Of a stretch of DNA of 64,000 nucleotides, positions 26,267 to 35,688 are shown one piece after another. The DNA comes from Solwaraspora sp. WMMD1047 (GTDB lineage: Bacteria > Actinomycetota > Actinomycetes > Mycobacteriales > Micromonosporaceae), in NCBI RefSeq assembly GCF_029626155.1, contig NZ_JARUBL010000001.1:7406501-7470500 (forward strand), in the 5' to 3' direction. The notes under the pieces were generated by a model that saw nothing but the letters and a program-made list of their open reading frames with translations, was not told the origin of the DNA and did not search any database. How positions within the stretch are numbered: position 1 is the stretch's first letter; every line of letters starts with the position of its first letter. The translations under genes were made by a program, and so were the position numbers.

Positions 26267-27502
26267 ATGTTTCGTCGTTACCTCTCCAGGGTCGGCTTGA
26301 CGATGGTCATGAAAGAGTGGCTGCGCGCATACGTGCCAGCCACACCTTCCGCCCGCACATTGATGGTTGTCACCATCACCGATGCCGTGGGAGGTGGCCT
26401 CTACTTGTCCGGCTCGGTGATCTACTTCGTTGACGGGATCGGTCTGCCCGCAGGCAGCGTGGGCGCCGCGCTGACCGTCGCCGGGCTGGCCGGGTTCCTG
26501 GCCTCGGTACCACTGGGCATGCTAGGCGACCGAATTGGCACGAAACGTTTGCTCATCGGGCTACAGGCCTGGCGTGCCCTGATGCTGGTCGCATTGTCCT
26601 TCGTCACCGGTCTACCCGGTTTTCTGCTCGCCGCCATCGGTCTCACCATCGCCGCGCGATCGGTTTCGCCGGCCACCCAGGCTGTGGTTGCTGTGGTGAT
26701 GAGCGAGAAAGACCGGGTGACGACGATGGCGCTGATGCGCTCGGTGCGCAACGTCGGATACTCCGTCGGCGCGGCTCTGACCATACCGATCTTCGCGGCG
26801 GACAACCCGTCGGCCTATAAACTGATCATGTTGGGCAACGCTGCGACGTTTGTGCTCTCCGTCCTGCTGCTGCTACGTCTCAAGGTGCCGAGCGCGGTCC
26901 CGCTGCCCGCTGGTCGCCGGCGCTTTCCGCAGGGAGTCCGGGACTGGCCGTTCGTGCGCCTTGCCATGGTCAACGGCGTCCTGTCGCTGCACATGACGAT
27001 GCTGTCGGTCGGCATCCCGCTGTGGGCGCTGGCCAGCGGTGCTCCCACCTGGACGGTGTCGCTGCTCTTCATCCTCAACACCGTGTTGACCGTGCTGCTG
27101 CAGGTGGCCTCGGCCCGGGGCAGTGGGCATCCCGGTTTCGGCGATCGGGCGCTGCGGCGTTCCGCGGTGGCACTGGTGGCCTGCTGCGTGATCTTCGCGG
27201 CGGCGTCGCTGGGTGACCAGTGGGTGGCCGTGGCCGCGCTGACCGCCGGAGCGGTCGCCCTGACCGCCGGCGAACTCCTGCAGTCCGCCGGCGGCTGGGA
27301 ACTGTCCTTCCGGCACTCTCCTGCCGACCGGCGGGCGGAGTACCTGGCGGCATTCAACCTCGGACCGGCCGCCATCGACATCGTCGGCCCCGTGCTGCTG
27401 ACCGCGGTGGTGGCCTACCGCTCGCCTGGCTGGCTTGCCCTGGCCGCGGTGTTCGCCGTGGCCGGTCTACTGGTGCGTCCCGCGGTCCGGTCGCTTGGGT
27501 AG
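26267..27502 (+). CDS. MFS transporter, probable antibiotic exporter
   Basis: 411 residues from ATG at 26267; ATGs at 26303 and 26309 are possible later starts and no start has a strong ribosome site. Twelve hydrophobic segments. The major-facilitator signature between helices 2 and 3 is GMLGDRIGTKRLL. No other domain is present. It stands alone, divergent from the ATP-grasp gene and convergent with the PhsA-type gene, in the middle of the biosynthetic genes. Export of the finished or N-acetylated phosphinothricin peptide is the obvious suggestion. Confidence 0.8.
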   Translation: MFRRYLSRVGLTMVMKEWLRAYVPATPSARTLMVVTITDAVGGGLYLSGSVIYFVDGIGLPAGSVGAALTVAGLAGFLASVPLGMLGDRIGTKRLLIGLQAWRALMLVALSFVTGLPGFLLAAIGLTIAARSVSPATQAVVAVVMSEKDRVTTMALMRSVRNVGYSVGAALTIPIFAADNPSAYKLIMLGNAATFVLSVLLLLRLKVPSAVPLPAGRRRFPQGVRDWPFVRLAMVNGVLSLHMTMLSVGIPLWALASGAPTWTVSLLFILNTVLTVLLQVASARGSGHPGFGDRALRRSAVALVACCVIFAAASLGDQWVAVAALTAGAVALTAGELLQSAGGWELSFRHSPADRRAEYLAAFNLGPAAIDIVGPVLLTAVVAYRSPGWLALAAVFAVAGLLVRPAVRSLG

Positions 27503-27530
27503 CAGCAGGCCGCGGAGGACGTCCCCGGGC

Positions 27531-29240
27531 TCACCGGCCCGTACCGAGTTCGTCCACCGCCTCGGTCAGGGCGCGCAGGGTCGGCTGTTCGAACATCACC
27601 GCCAGGCGCACCGGCGCACCGAACTCCTTGCGGACCCGGGAAATCACACTGAGGGCCGAGATGGACGTGCCACCGAGATCGAAGAAGTCGTCGTCCGGGC
27701 CGATGTTGTCGGTCCGCAGCACCCGGCACCAGATCGCGCGCAGCCGTGCGTACGTGTCGTCGCCGGCGGGCACGGCCGGCGCCGGCGGCGCGGCGGTCCG
27801 AGCCGTGACGACCAACGCCGCGAGGGACCCGCGGTCCAGTTTGCCGTTGGTCGTGTGCGGCAGTGTGTCCCGGATCAGCACCGTGGTCGGCACCATCGGC
27901 TGAGGTAGCAGGTTCGCCGCGTCTGCCCGGATGGTCAGCGGGGTCACCGACGCCTGATCGGTGGTCAGGACTGCGGCCAGCTCAAGCTCGCCATCCTCGT
28001 CGGGGTAGGCACAGACCCCGACCTCGGTGACCCCGTCCAGCTTGGCGAGGGCGTCCTCGACCTCGGCGGGCTCGACCCGGAAGCCTCGGATCTTCACCAT
28101 CGCGTCGCTACGCCCCCGGTGGAAGAGGACGCCCTCGGCGGTCAGCTCCCCGCGGTCGCCCGTGACGAACTCGGGCACGCCGTCCGGGCCGGGCACGGCA
28201 AGGTCCACCAGTCCGTCCTGACGCCACAACCTGGGCTTGACGAATCGGCTGCGGATCACGATCCGGCCGTCCCCGTCGGTCCGCACGTCGACCCCGTCGA
28301 CCGGGCCGCCCAGTGGAATCCGGTCCGGCACCGGCGCACCCGGTGGCAGCTGGAACAGCCGGGTCAGGCCGGTCTCGGTGGAGTTGAGCCCGGTGGCGCG
28401 GACGGCGTTCGGGAACAGCCGCCCCAGCACCGCGAAGTCCCTGCCCAGCACCGGTTCACCACCGATGTAGGCCAGCCGGACCGCGGGCACCGACCCGGTG
28501 GGGACCACCTTCGCCAGCTGGCGCAGGAAGGACGGAAAACCGTAGAACATGGTGACCTTCTTCTCGGCCAGCCACTCCGGCATGCCGTGTACGCCGTCCT
28601 GCCGGAACGAGTACGGCGCCACGGCCGCCCCGTTGAGCAGGCCGATCACCAGGTTCGACACGGCGGTCACCACGCCGTCCGCGCTGATCAGGGAGACCCG
28701 GTCGGTGGGGCCCACACCCAGCGGCACGTGCCGGCGTACGTTCTGCAGCATGTCGCCGCGGGTCTGCGCGACAGCCTTCGGGATTCCGGTCGAACCGGAG
28801 GTGAACAGCACGTACGCCAGGTCGTCCGGACCGGCGGCGTGGGCGGGCCGGACGGTGGAGTGACCCGGCGGAACCACCAGCCCTTCCGGCTCCCCCGACG
28901 CGTCGCGCTCCCCCGACGCGTCGCACAGCACCGTCGTCGCGCCGAGCAGCTGCCGCATCTCGCGCCGCCGATCGACCGGAAAGTGCGGATTGACCACGAC
29001 GAACGGCCGCCCGGCCTTGAGCACGCCGAGCTGGGCGGCGATCATCTCCACCGGGTCGGTGAGGGTGAGCACCACCGGGTCGGCTGGCTCGCCGGGCAGC
29101 GCCGCCACCAGGTCGGCCACCACGTTCGCCCGGCCGTCCAGTTCGGCGAAACTCACCACCCGGTCCCGTGCCATGATCGCGGCACGGTCCGGGCCGGCGT
29201 CGACGACGGCCTCGAAGGCATCGGTCACGGGACAACGCAT
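27531..29240 (-). CDS. phsA: Stand-alone adenylation-carrier protein (PhsA type), loads N-acetyl-demethylphosphinothricin
   Basis: 569 residues from ATG at 29240, its A shared with the stop of the synthase gene (TGATG). A domain: FTSGSTGIPKAVAQTRGD, YIGGEPVLGRD, LNSTETGL and TNGKLDRGSL; carrier domain with FFDLGGTS (active Ser). The conserved Asp that binds the alpha-amino group of normal amino acids (position 235 of GrsA) aligns with Val, and the pocket is otherwise unlike standard codes. This fits a substrate whose amino group is acetylated, as known for PhsA of the bialaphos pathway. It is the last gene of the long minus-strand operon and should start the peptide chain. Confidence 0.85.
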   Translation of the reverse strand: MRCPVTDAFEAVVDAGPDRAAIMARDRVVSFAELDGRANVVADLVAALPGEPADPVVLTLTDPVEMIAAQLGVLKAGRPFVVVNPHFPVDRRREMRQLLGATTVLCDASGERDASGEPEGLVVPPGHSTVRPAHAAGPDDLAYVLFTSGSTGIPKAVAQTRGDMLQNVRRHVPLGVGPTDRVSLISADGVVTAVSNLVIGLLNGAAVAPYSFRQDGVHGMPEWLAEKKVTMFYGFPSFLRQLAKVVPTGSVPAVRLAYIGGEPVLGRDFAVLGRLFPNAVRATGLNSTETGLTRLFQLPPGAPVPDRIPLGGPVDGVDVRTDGDGRIVIRSRFVKPRLWRQDGLVDLAVPGPDGVPEFVTGDRGELTAEGVLFHRGRSDAMVKIRGFRVEPAEVEDALAKLDGVTEVGVCAYPDEDGELELAAVLTTDQASVTPLTIRADAANLLPQPMVPTTVLIRDTLPHTTNGKLDRGSLAALVVTARTAAPPAPAVPAGDDTYARLRAIWCRVLRTDNIGPDDDFFDLGGTSISALSVISRVRKEFGAPVRLAVMFEQPTLRALTEAVDELGTGR

Positions 29241-30553
29241 CACGATTTCGCCTCCGGGAACACCTCGGCCACCACGGGCAGCAGTTCGGGCCACTCCACC
29301 GGTGCGACCCGGCCCGCGTCGAACTGTCGGTCCAGCCACTCGTTGATCCGCAGCACCCGCGGGTCGTCCTTCCCGCACTCCACCCCCAGGTGCTGCTTGA
29401 GCAGGAACAGCACGCCCGCCTGGCCGGAGTCCTTGGTCAGGGCCACCTCCAGGGGACGGCCGACCAGATCCGGAGCGTTGAACGGGGTGTACATCCACCA
29501 GAACTTGTTCAGCCCGTCGGCGTGGATGCCGGCCCGGGTGACGTACGCGTCGCGGCCGAAGAGCGGATACTTCGCCGAGGGGCCGACGCCGAGCCCGGTG
29601 TACAGCTCGGCGAGCCGGTTGATCTGGCGCAGGTCCACCTCCCGCGTGTTCCAGAAACCCATCCCGAGCATGTGCACCATGACCGCCTCGACCGGGGCGT
29701 TGCCGGTGCGCTCGCCCACGCCCAGGCAGCATCCGCTGACCACGCCGCAGCCGGCCCGGATGGCCGCCAGGCAGTTGGCCAGTGCCAGACCGGTGTCGTT
29801 GTGCGGGTGAATCTCGATCTGGTTGGCGGACAGGCCCAGACCGCGCATCAGACGGATCCAGCGCGGCACGCTGCGCGGCAACGCGACATCCTCGAACGGC
29901 AGGCCGATGCCGAGCGTGTCGCAGATCCGGAACCGCGGCGCCAGCGCTGCCGGGTACCGCTGCGCCAGCCGCAGGACCTGCTCGGTCAGCCACTCGACGT
30001 AGCCCGGATCGGACCTGGTGGTGTCCTCGTAGTGCACCCTGGGTCGGATGCCGTGGTCCAGGGCGATCTCCACCGCCTCGAGGTACATGGCGGCGGCCTT
30101 GGCCCGGTCACCCGAGGTGAACTTGTGGTAGGTGTGGAAGTCCGACGTCGAGCTGAGCAGCCCCGTCTCGGTGATGTTCAGGTCCTTGATGAGCAGCACG
30201 TCGGCCCGCCGGCCGCGGATCCACGTGGTGGGCTCCAGCGGAGCGCCGCCCTTGTGCCGGTCGATCGCGTACTCGAGCGCGTCCCGGTCGGAGTGCCGGT
30301 ACGGGAAGAACTCCGCCTGCCGGATCGCCCCGGAGGTGCCGGTCACCTGGCACAGCAGGTCGTAGATCTCGATGCTGGTGGCGGTGTCGAGCGGCAGACC
30401 GCCCTGCTGGCCGTCGCGGTGGGTGGTCTCGGAGATCCACACGTCGTCCGGCAGGGTGGCCGGGCGCTCGGTCCAGTCGTACCGGGGAAACTCCTCGCGC
30501 GGAAACACCGCCGGGAAGTACTCCGGCTGGTCGGGGTTGATCAACTTCGCCAT
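29240..30553 (-). CDS. pms: 2-phosphinomethylmalate synthase (HMGL/homocitrate-synthase-like)
   Basis: 437 residues from ATG at 30553, preceded by GAGGGAG and starting 10 bases after the P-methylase gene. It is a DRE-TIM metallolyase: SETTHRDGQQG at the N-terminus, metal-binding HPHNDTGLA, and GERTGNAPVEA. In phosphinothricin biosynthesis this step condenses acetyl-CoA with phosphinopyruvate, parallel to citrate synthase. The position downstream of the CPEP mutase gene and the aconitase homologue in the partner operon supports this over homocitrate or isopropylmalate synthesis. Confidence 0.85.
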   Translation of the reverse strand: MAKLINPDQPEYFPAVFPREEFPRYDWTERPATLPDDVWISETTHRDGQQGGLPLDTATSIEIYDLLCQVTGTSGAIRQAEFFPYRHSDRDALEYAIDRHKGGAPLEPTTWIRGRRADVLLIKDLNITETGLLSSTSDFHTYHKFTSGDRAKAAAMYLEAVEIALDHGIRPRVHYEDTTRSDPGYVEWLTEQVLRLAQRYPAALAPRFRICDTLGIGLPFEDVALPRSVPRWIRLMRGLGLSANQIEIHPHNDTGLALANCLAAIRAGCGVVSGCCLGVGERTGNAPVEAVMVHMLGMGFWNTREVDLRQINRLAELYTGLGVGPSAKYPLFGRDAYVTRAGIHADGLNKFWWMYTPFNAPDLVGRPLEVALTKDSGQAGVLFLLKQHLGVECGKDDPRVLRINEWLDRQFDAGRVAPVEWPELLPVVAEVFPEAKS

Positions 30554-30563
30554 GGTTGCTCCC

Positions 30564-32204
30564 TCAGAACTCGGTGCGGTGGTAGCGCGCCGCCGCCAGC
30601 GGCAGCTCCGCACAGAACCGCGCGAAGCGCTGCTCCGCTTCGGCGACCGACGCGGCGGTCACCCCGGACGCCACCCGGGCGGCCGGCGTGAGCGCCTTGG
30701 CCAGGCGCAGGAACTCGGTGATCTGGCCCGGGGTCATCCCCTTGCCGAGCAGGTAGGGCACCCCCCAGAAGTCCAGCCCGTTGACCGGCATCCAGGCGGC
30801 CTCCCGCACCGACGCGAAGATGTGGTCGGCCGCGTCGAGGGCCTGGTTGGAGTTCATCGTGCGGTGCGACCAGGTGTAGCCGTTGCCGGTCAGGTCGAAC
30901 TGCGGGGCGCGCACGTGGATCGGCGTGGCGTGCAGGTAGTACCAGTGGTTGACGGCGAAGGTGTCCGGCGCGGTGTCGTTGAGGAAGTCGATGGTGTTCT
31001 GCACCGTCTCCTCGCTCTCGCCGGGAAAGCCGACCACGAACGAGGCATGGGTGAAGATGTTGCGCTTGCGTAGCTGCTCGATGCCGAACCGGTAGTCGTC
31101 CACGGTGGCCCGCTTGTCCATGTTGCGCAGCACCCGGTCGTCGCCCGACTCGATGCCCAGCAGCACCCCACGGCAGCCGGCCTCGTACATCAGGTCGTAG
31201 ACTCCCGGCTCCTTCGCGTGCCCGCACCGGAAATAGGAGAACCACTCGATGCCGAAGTTCCGCCGGGCCATCATCCGGCACAGCTCCTTGAACCGACGCA
31301 TCGGCACGTTGAAGGTGTCGTCGATGAACGCCACCCGGGTGACGCCCAGCTCCGCCAGCGCCGTCAACTCCCGCTCCACCGTTTCGACGCTGGCCAGGGT
31401 GAGCTTGCCGGCGCGCTCCGGGTAGTCGCAGAACGCACACTCGAACGCGCAACTGCGCGCGGTCCGGGTCGACAACGTGGGGCCCAGCCGCTCCGGGTCG
31501 AACGACGACCACTGCACCGCGCACTCGTCGAGCACGTTCGTCTCCGGCCGACGCCGGGTCAGCTTCCAGTCGCCGGCATCGTCACGCAGGAACAGGTTCG
31601 GCACCTCGGACAGCGGTGTGCCGGCGGTCAGGGCGGCCACCACCGCGAGCAGGGTGGCCTCCCCCTGCGACTCCCACACGTACACGTCCGCGCCGGTACG
31701 GTCGAGGAACCGCTGCAGCTTTGCCGCGTCACCGGCCCGGCACTGGTTGTCCACCAGCGGGCCGCCCACGATGATCGGCACCGTCGGGGCGTGCTGCCGG
31801 ACGAACTCGATGATCTCGATGACCGGCCCCGGCATCATGTAGAACGTGGTCGTGATGGCCACCGACGCCGGCTGCTGGGCCAGCAGTTCGACCAGCCGGT
31901 CCTTCTCGTACGTGAAGCAGTTGACGAACTCCGCCGGGTGCCCCCGCCGACGCAGGTAGTTCACCAGATAGAGGGTGCCCAGACTGGGCAGTTCCGCCAC
32001 GGTCCAGATACCACCCCGGGGACCCGGGTCGCGCAGCGCGCTCAGCGCGTCCAGGTACGGACGGTAGGTACCGTGCATGCCCACGTTGGTGCGGCGCAGG
32101 CTGCGCACCGGCGCCGGGATGTACTCGGTCTCGGCGAGAGCCATCGCCAGCTCGTCCCCGGAAACCTCGCTCTCGTGATAGCCGATCACCAGGCAGTCAA
32201 CCAT
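30564..32204 (-). CDS. phpK: Cobalamin-dependent radical-SAM P-methyltransferase
   Basis: 546 residues from ATG at 32204, overlapping the aldehyde dehydrogenase by 8 bases. An N-terminal B12-binding domain (about 60-200, ITTTFYMMPGPVIEIIEFV then PIIVGGPLV) is followed by a radical-SAM core with the cluster-binding CAFECAFC (Cys 252, 256, 259) and GIESGDDRVL. PhpK methylates the phosphorus of N-acetyl-demethylphosphinothricin or its peptide, forming the C-P-C bond that marks this antibiotic family. Class B radical-SAM methylases are common, but this context makes the assignment strong. Confidence 0.92.
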   Translation of the reverse strand: MVDCLVIGYHESEVSGDELAMALAETEYIPAPVRSLRRTNVGMHGTYRPYLDALSALRDPGPRGGIWTVAELPSLGTLYLVNYLRRRGHPAEFVNCFTYEKDRLVELLAQQPASVAITTTFYMMPGPVIEIIEFVRQHAPTVPIIVGGPLVDNQCRAGDAAKLQRFLDRTGADVYVWESQGEATLLAVVAALTAGTPLSEVPNLFLRDDAGDWKLTRRRPETNVLDECAVQWSSFDPERLGPTLSTRTARSCAFECAFCDYPERAGKLTLASVETVERELTALAELGVTRVAFIDDTFNVPMRRFKELCRMMARRNFGIEWFSYFRCGHAKEPGVYDLMYEAGCRGVLLGIESGDDRVLRNMDKRATVDDYRFGIEQLRKRNIFTHASFVVGFPGESEETVQNTIDFLNDTAPDTFAVNHWYYLHATPIHVRAPQFDLTGNGYTWSHRTMNSNQALDAADHIFASVREAAWMPVNGLDFWGVPYLLGKGMTPGQITEFLRLAKALTPAARVASGVTAASVAEAEQRFARFCAELPLAAARYHRTEF

Positions 32205-33597
32205 CGTTCACCCCGTACGGCACCGTGATGGTCTTGGCGACACTCATCTCGCGGATCGCGTACCGCATTCCCTCGCGGCCGTAGCCGCTGGCTTTCACCC
32301 CGCCGAACGGGATGTGCGGTGAGTCGTAATGGGGTCCCTCGCCCAGGTTCACGGCGCCCACCCGCAGGCGCTCGGCGATCCGCCAGAAGGCGTCGCTGTC
32401 GCGGGTCAGCACGCCGGCCTGCAACCCGTACGCGGTGGAGTTCGCCACGGCCACCGCCTCGTCCGCGTCCCGGACCCGGATCACCGGGGCGACCGGGCCG
32501 AACGTCTCCTCGGTCACCAGTACGGCGTCGGCCGGGACCCGGTCCAGCACCGTCGGCGGGACCAGCGCGCCCTCCCGCGTGCCACCGAGCAGCAGCCGGG
32601 CCCCGGCCGCCACCGCGGCGTGTACGCGATCCAGCACCTCGGTCGCCGCCGGCTCGTCGACGAGCGGACCCACGTCGGTTGCCGGGTCGCGCGGGTCACC
32701 GCAGCGTTTCGCCGCCGCCGCGACGACCAGCCGTGACACGAAGGCATCAGCCACCGCGGCCGTGACGATCACCCGCTTGATCCCGCGACAGGACTGCCCC
32801 GCGGTGGCGAACGCGCCGTCAGCGGCCAGGCTGGCGGCGCGGTCCAGGTCGGCGTCGTCCAGCACGATGAGCGGATCGTTGCCGCCCAGTTCCAGGAGCA
32901 ACTTGCGGCCCGCCGCAGCGGCGGCGACCGCCCGACCGGCCGGCACCGAGCCGGTGAACGTGACCATGTCGATCAGCGGGTGGCCGGTGAGCGCCGGTCC
33001 GACCGTCCGGGGGTCTCCGGTGACCACCGCCAGCATCCCCGCCGGCAGACCTGCCTCCAGGAGCAGTTCGGCGAAGGCCAGGGCGGTCAGTGGGGTCCGC
33101 TCGGAAGGTTTGAGCACCACCGTGCACCCGGCGGCGATCGCCGGTGCCAGCTTGACCACCACCTGGTTCAACGGCCGGTTGAACGGCGTGATGGCGGCGA
33201 CCACACCAACCGGCTCGGGCACCGTGACCGCGAGCCGGGCCGCCCCGGGCACCGGGATCGCCTCGCCCCGCAGCCGCACGGCCTCCGCCGCGGCCACCTC
33301 CAGGTTGGCGCAGGCGCGGGCCACTTCACGGCTGGTTTCCCGCCGGCACACCCCGGATTCCGCGGTGCTCCGGGTGGCGAACTCGTCCGCGCGCTGGCGG
33401 AGCAGCTCCGCGCACCGGCCGAGGATCCGGGCGCGCTGCTCGGCGGGGAGCGCCGGCCGCCGAGCGGCGACGGACCTGACCGCATGGTCCACGTCCACGG
33501 CAGAGTCGAGCGCTACCGAACCCAGGACGGCGCCAGTCCATCGGTCGTGGACCGGGCGGGTGTCGCCGGTCGCCTTCCGGACTCCGTCGATGAACAT
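32197..33597 (-). CDS. phpJ: Aldehyde dehydrogenase, PhpJ-like
   Basis: 466 residues ending in a TGA that overlaps phpK. Complete aldehyde dehydrogenase: NAD site TFTGSVPAGRAV, catalytic Glu in LELGGNDP, catalytic Cys in GQSCRG and EETFGPVAPV. The equivalent bialaphos-cluster gene is proposed to oxidise the aldehyde derived from hydroxymethylphosphonate to phosphonoformate. It also resembles phosphonoacetaldehyde dehydrogenases. It starts one base downstream of the CPEP mutase stop. Confidence 0.8.
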   Translation of the reverse strand: MFIDGVRKATGDTRPVHDRWTGAVLGSVALDSAVDVDHAVRSVAARRPALPAEQRARILGRCAELLRQRADEFATRSTAESGVCRRETSREVARACANLEVAAAEAVRLRGEAIPVPGAARLAVTVPEPVGVVAAITPFNRPLNQVVVKLAPAIAAGCTVVLKPSERTPLTALAFAELLLEAGLPAGMLAVVTGDPRTVGPALTGHPLIDMVTFTGSVPAGRAVAAAAAGRKLLLELGGNDPLIVLDDADLDRAASLAADGAFATAGQSCRGIKRVIVTAAVADAFVSRLVVAAAAKRCGDPRDPATDVGPLVDEPAATEVLDRVHAAVAAGARLLLGGTREGALVPPTVLDRVPADAVLVTEETFGPVAPVIRVRDADEAVAVANSTAYGLQAGVLTRDSDAFWRIAERLRVGAVNLGEGPHYDSPHIPFGGVKASGYGREGMRYAIREMSVAKTITVPYGVNDG

Positions 33598-33598
33598 G

Positions 33599-34489
33599 TC
33601 ACTCGTCGTCCGTGCGTACGACGAACCGGGACTCGAGCTCCGAGATTCGGGAGTAGTCGAAGACCTCGAACAGCTCGTCGAAACCCATCCGCAGGCCGTA
33701 CTTGTCCCAGAAGTCCTGCGTGGTGCCGGTGTCGCGCAGTTCGGCGAACATCTTGCGCAGGATCGAGGTGGCCGCCAGCCAACCGGAGAGGGGATAGATC
33801 GCCAGGTTGTATCCGATCGACTCCAGCTCCTTGGCGGTCAGCCAGGGCGTCTTGCCGCCTTCCACCATGTTGGCCAGCAGCGGCGCGTCGATGGCGTCCC
33901 GGACGATCTTCATCTCGTCGACGCTGAGCATCGCCTCGAGGAAGATGCAGTCCGCGCCGGCCGCCACGTACTCCCGGGAACGCCGGATCGCCTCGTCCAG
34001 CCCCAGCTTCTCGCGGGCGTCGGTGCGCGCGATCAGCACCCAGTCCGGATCGGTCTTGGCCTCCACGGCCGCCTCGATCTTGCCGATCATCTCTTCGGTG
34101 CTGATCAGCCGCTTGCCCTCCAGGTGACCGCAGCGCTTCGGCACGACCTGGTCCTCCAGGTGACCACCGACGATGCCGGCCCGCTCGAACTCCCGTACAC
34201 ACCGCCAGGTGTTCATCGCGTTGCCGTAACCGGCGTCGATGTCCATGATGACCGGTAGGTCCACGGCCATCGTGATGTTCTTGGCGTTCCACGCCATCTC
34301 GGTGGTCGTGGTGAACCCCAGGTCGGGCAGACCCAGCATGCTCGCCGAGGTGCCGGAACCGGTCATGTGCACGGCCTGGAAGCCGGTCTGCTCGATCACC
34401 TTGGCGGACAGGGCGTCGTACGCGCTGGGTACGACCAGGATCTCCGGTGCGTTCATCAGCTCGCGGAAGCGGTGCGCGTGAGTCGTCAT
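33599..34489 (-). CDS. bcpA: Carboxyphosphonoenolpyruvate phosphonomutase (CPEP mutase)
   Basis: 296 residues, the same length I recall for the Streptomyces hygroscopicus enzyme; ATG at 34489 overlaps the enolase-like stop (ATGA). It is a member of the PEP mutase/isocitrate lyase family: [28 protein letters not shown] and [15 protein letters not shown]. The last motif sets it apart from true PEP mutase (EDKxFPKxNS, found at 38675). It converts CPEP to phosphinopyruvate with loss of CO2, forming the second C-P bond. Conservation is high along the whole chain ([37 protein letters not shown]). This enzyme is the hallmark of phosphinothricin biosynthesis. Confidence 0.95.
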   Translation of the reverse strand: MTTHAHRFRELMNAPEILVVPSAYDALSAKVIEQTGFQAVHMTGSGTSASMLGLPDLGFTTTTEMAWNAKNITMAVDLPVIMDIDAGYGNAMNTWRCVREFERAGIVGGHLEDQVVPKRCGHLEGKRLISTEEMIGKIEAAVEAKTDPDWVLIARTDAREKLGLDEAIRRSREYVAAGADCIFLEAMLSVDEMKIVRDAIDAPLLANMVEGGKTPWLTAKELESIGYNLAIYPLSGWLAATSILRKMFAELRDTGTTQDFWDKYGLRMGFDELFEVFDYSRISELESRFVVRTDDE

Positions 34490-35688
34490 GCTGCCTCTCC
34501 TCGGGTGGGTGCGGGTGTTGCGGTCGGGACTTCCTCGGCCAGCCGCAGGAGTTGGTTGTACTTGGCGAGCCGGTCGCCCCGCCGCGGCCCGCCGACCTTG
34601 ATCAGGTCGGCGCCGAGTGCGGTGGCGAGGTCGCAGATCACCGTGTCGTCGGTCTCTCCGGAACGGTGCGAGACGCAGATCGCCAAGCCGGCGTCGTGCG
34701 CCCGCGCCGCGGCGGCGAGCACCCCGCTGACCGTGCCGATCTGACTCGGCTTGAGCAGGATCGCGCCGGCCAGGCCCGGTTCGATCCGGATCGCGTCGGT
34801 GGCGAACAGGTCGTCGCCGACCACCCGGGTCGACGCCGGCAGGCCCTGCGGCAGCGCGCGCCAGGACGACTCGTCGCCGGAGTCGAAAGGGTCCTCCAGA
34901 TACTCGATGTCGTGCCGGCTGGCCTGCTCGCACAACACCTCGGCGAGGGCGGCGGCGGTCAGCGTACGGTCGCCGAGGCGGTACGCGCCGCGGTAGTACA
35001 GATGCTCGGCGGCGACATCCACACCGACCCGGACCGTACCGGTCAGCCCGGTGTCGGCGATGACCTTGGTGAGCAGCTGCAGCTGCTCGGCGCTGTCCAG
35101 CGGCACCATGAGTCCGCTGGACGCGGAGAGCCCCGGCTCACCGAAGCACTGCCGGGCCGCGGCGGCCGCAGCCGCCCACACCCGGCAGGCGACCTCGATG
35201 TCGGAGACGATCGAGCCGGTTCGGGGCACCGCCATCACCTGCTGGTATCCGCGCGCCGGACCGGCGTCGTGGATGCCACCGGAGAAGATGTTGACCAGCA
35301 GTCGGGGCATTCCCGGCTCGGTGCCGGCCAGGTCGGCCAGGTAGCGCCAGAGCGGCACCCCCGTCGCCCGGGCCCCGGCCCGGGCGTACGCGACCGACAC
35401 CGCGAGCACCGCGGAGACCCCGACCGCCGGCAGGTCGTCGGCGAGCCGCGCGTCCACCTCGGCCTGCGTGTCCGCCGGACCGACCACTGCGGACAGGCGT
35501 GCTGCCGGTGCGGGCAGCGGCCCCAGCGCGGGGGAACCGCCGATCGGACGCTCCCGAAGTCCCGGTGCGATCGCCCGTGGGCAGGAGCCCCGCCCCCGGG
35601 TACCGTCCGCGAGCGTCACCTCCGCCTCGACGGTCGCCGCCGCCCGCGAGTCGAGAATGCCGCGCATCCGAATTCCGGTGACCCGCAT
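34486..35688 (-). CDS. phpG: Enolase-like protein (PhpG), CPEP formation
   Basis: 400 residues from ATG at 35688, sharing one base with the upstream stop. Enolase fold with retained active-site motifs: metal ligands in [19 protein letters not shown] and VVGDDLF, catalytic Lys in LKPSQIGT, and SHRSGETDD. The N-terminal substrate loop (SGASTG in enolase) is replaced by SCPRAIAPG, suggesting a changed substrate. In the bialaphos route an enolase paralogue acts between CMP-phosphonoformate and CPEP, most likely dehydrating the 2-phosphoglycerate-like adduct. Confidence 0.85.
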   Translation of the reverse strand: MRVTGIRMRGILDSRAAATVEAEVTLADGTRGRGSCPRAIAPGLRERPIGGSPALGPLPAPAARLSAVVGPADTQAEVDARLADDLPAVGVSAVLAVSVAYARAGARATGVPLWRYLADLAGTEPGMPRLLVNIFSGGIHDAGPARGYQQVMAVPRTGSIVSDIEVACRVWAAAAAAARQCFGEPGLSASSGLMVPLDSAEQLQLLTKVIADTGLTGTVRVGVDVAAEHLYYRGAYRLGDRTLTAAALAEVLCEQASRHDIEYLEDPFDSGDESSWRALPQGLPASTRVVGDDLFATDAIRIEPGLAGAILLKPSQIGTVSGVLAAAARAHDAGLAICVSHRSGETDDTVICDLATALGADLIKVGGPRRGDRLAKYNQLLRLAEEVPTATPAPTRGEAA

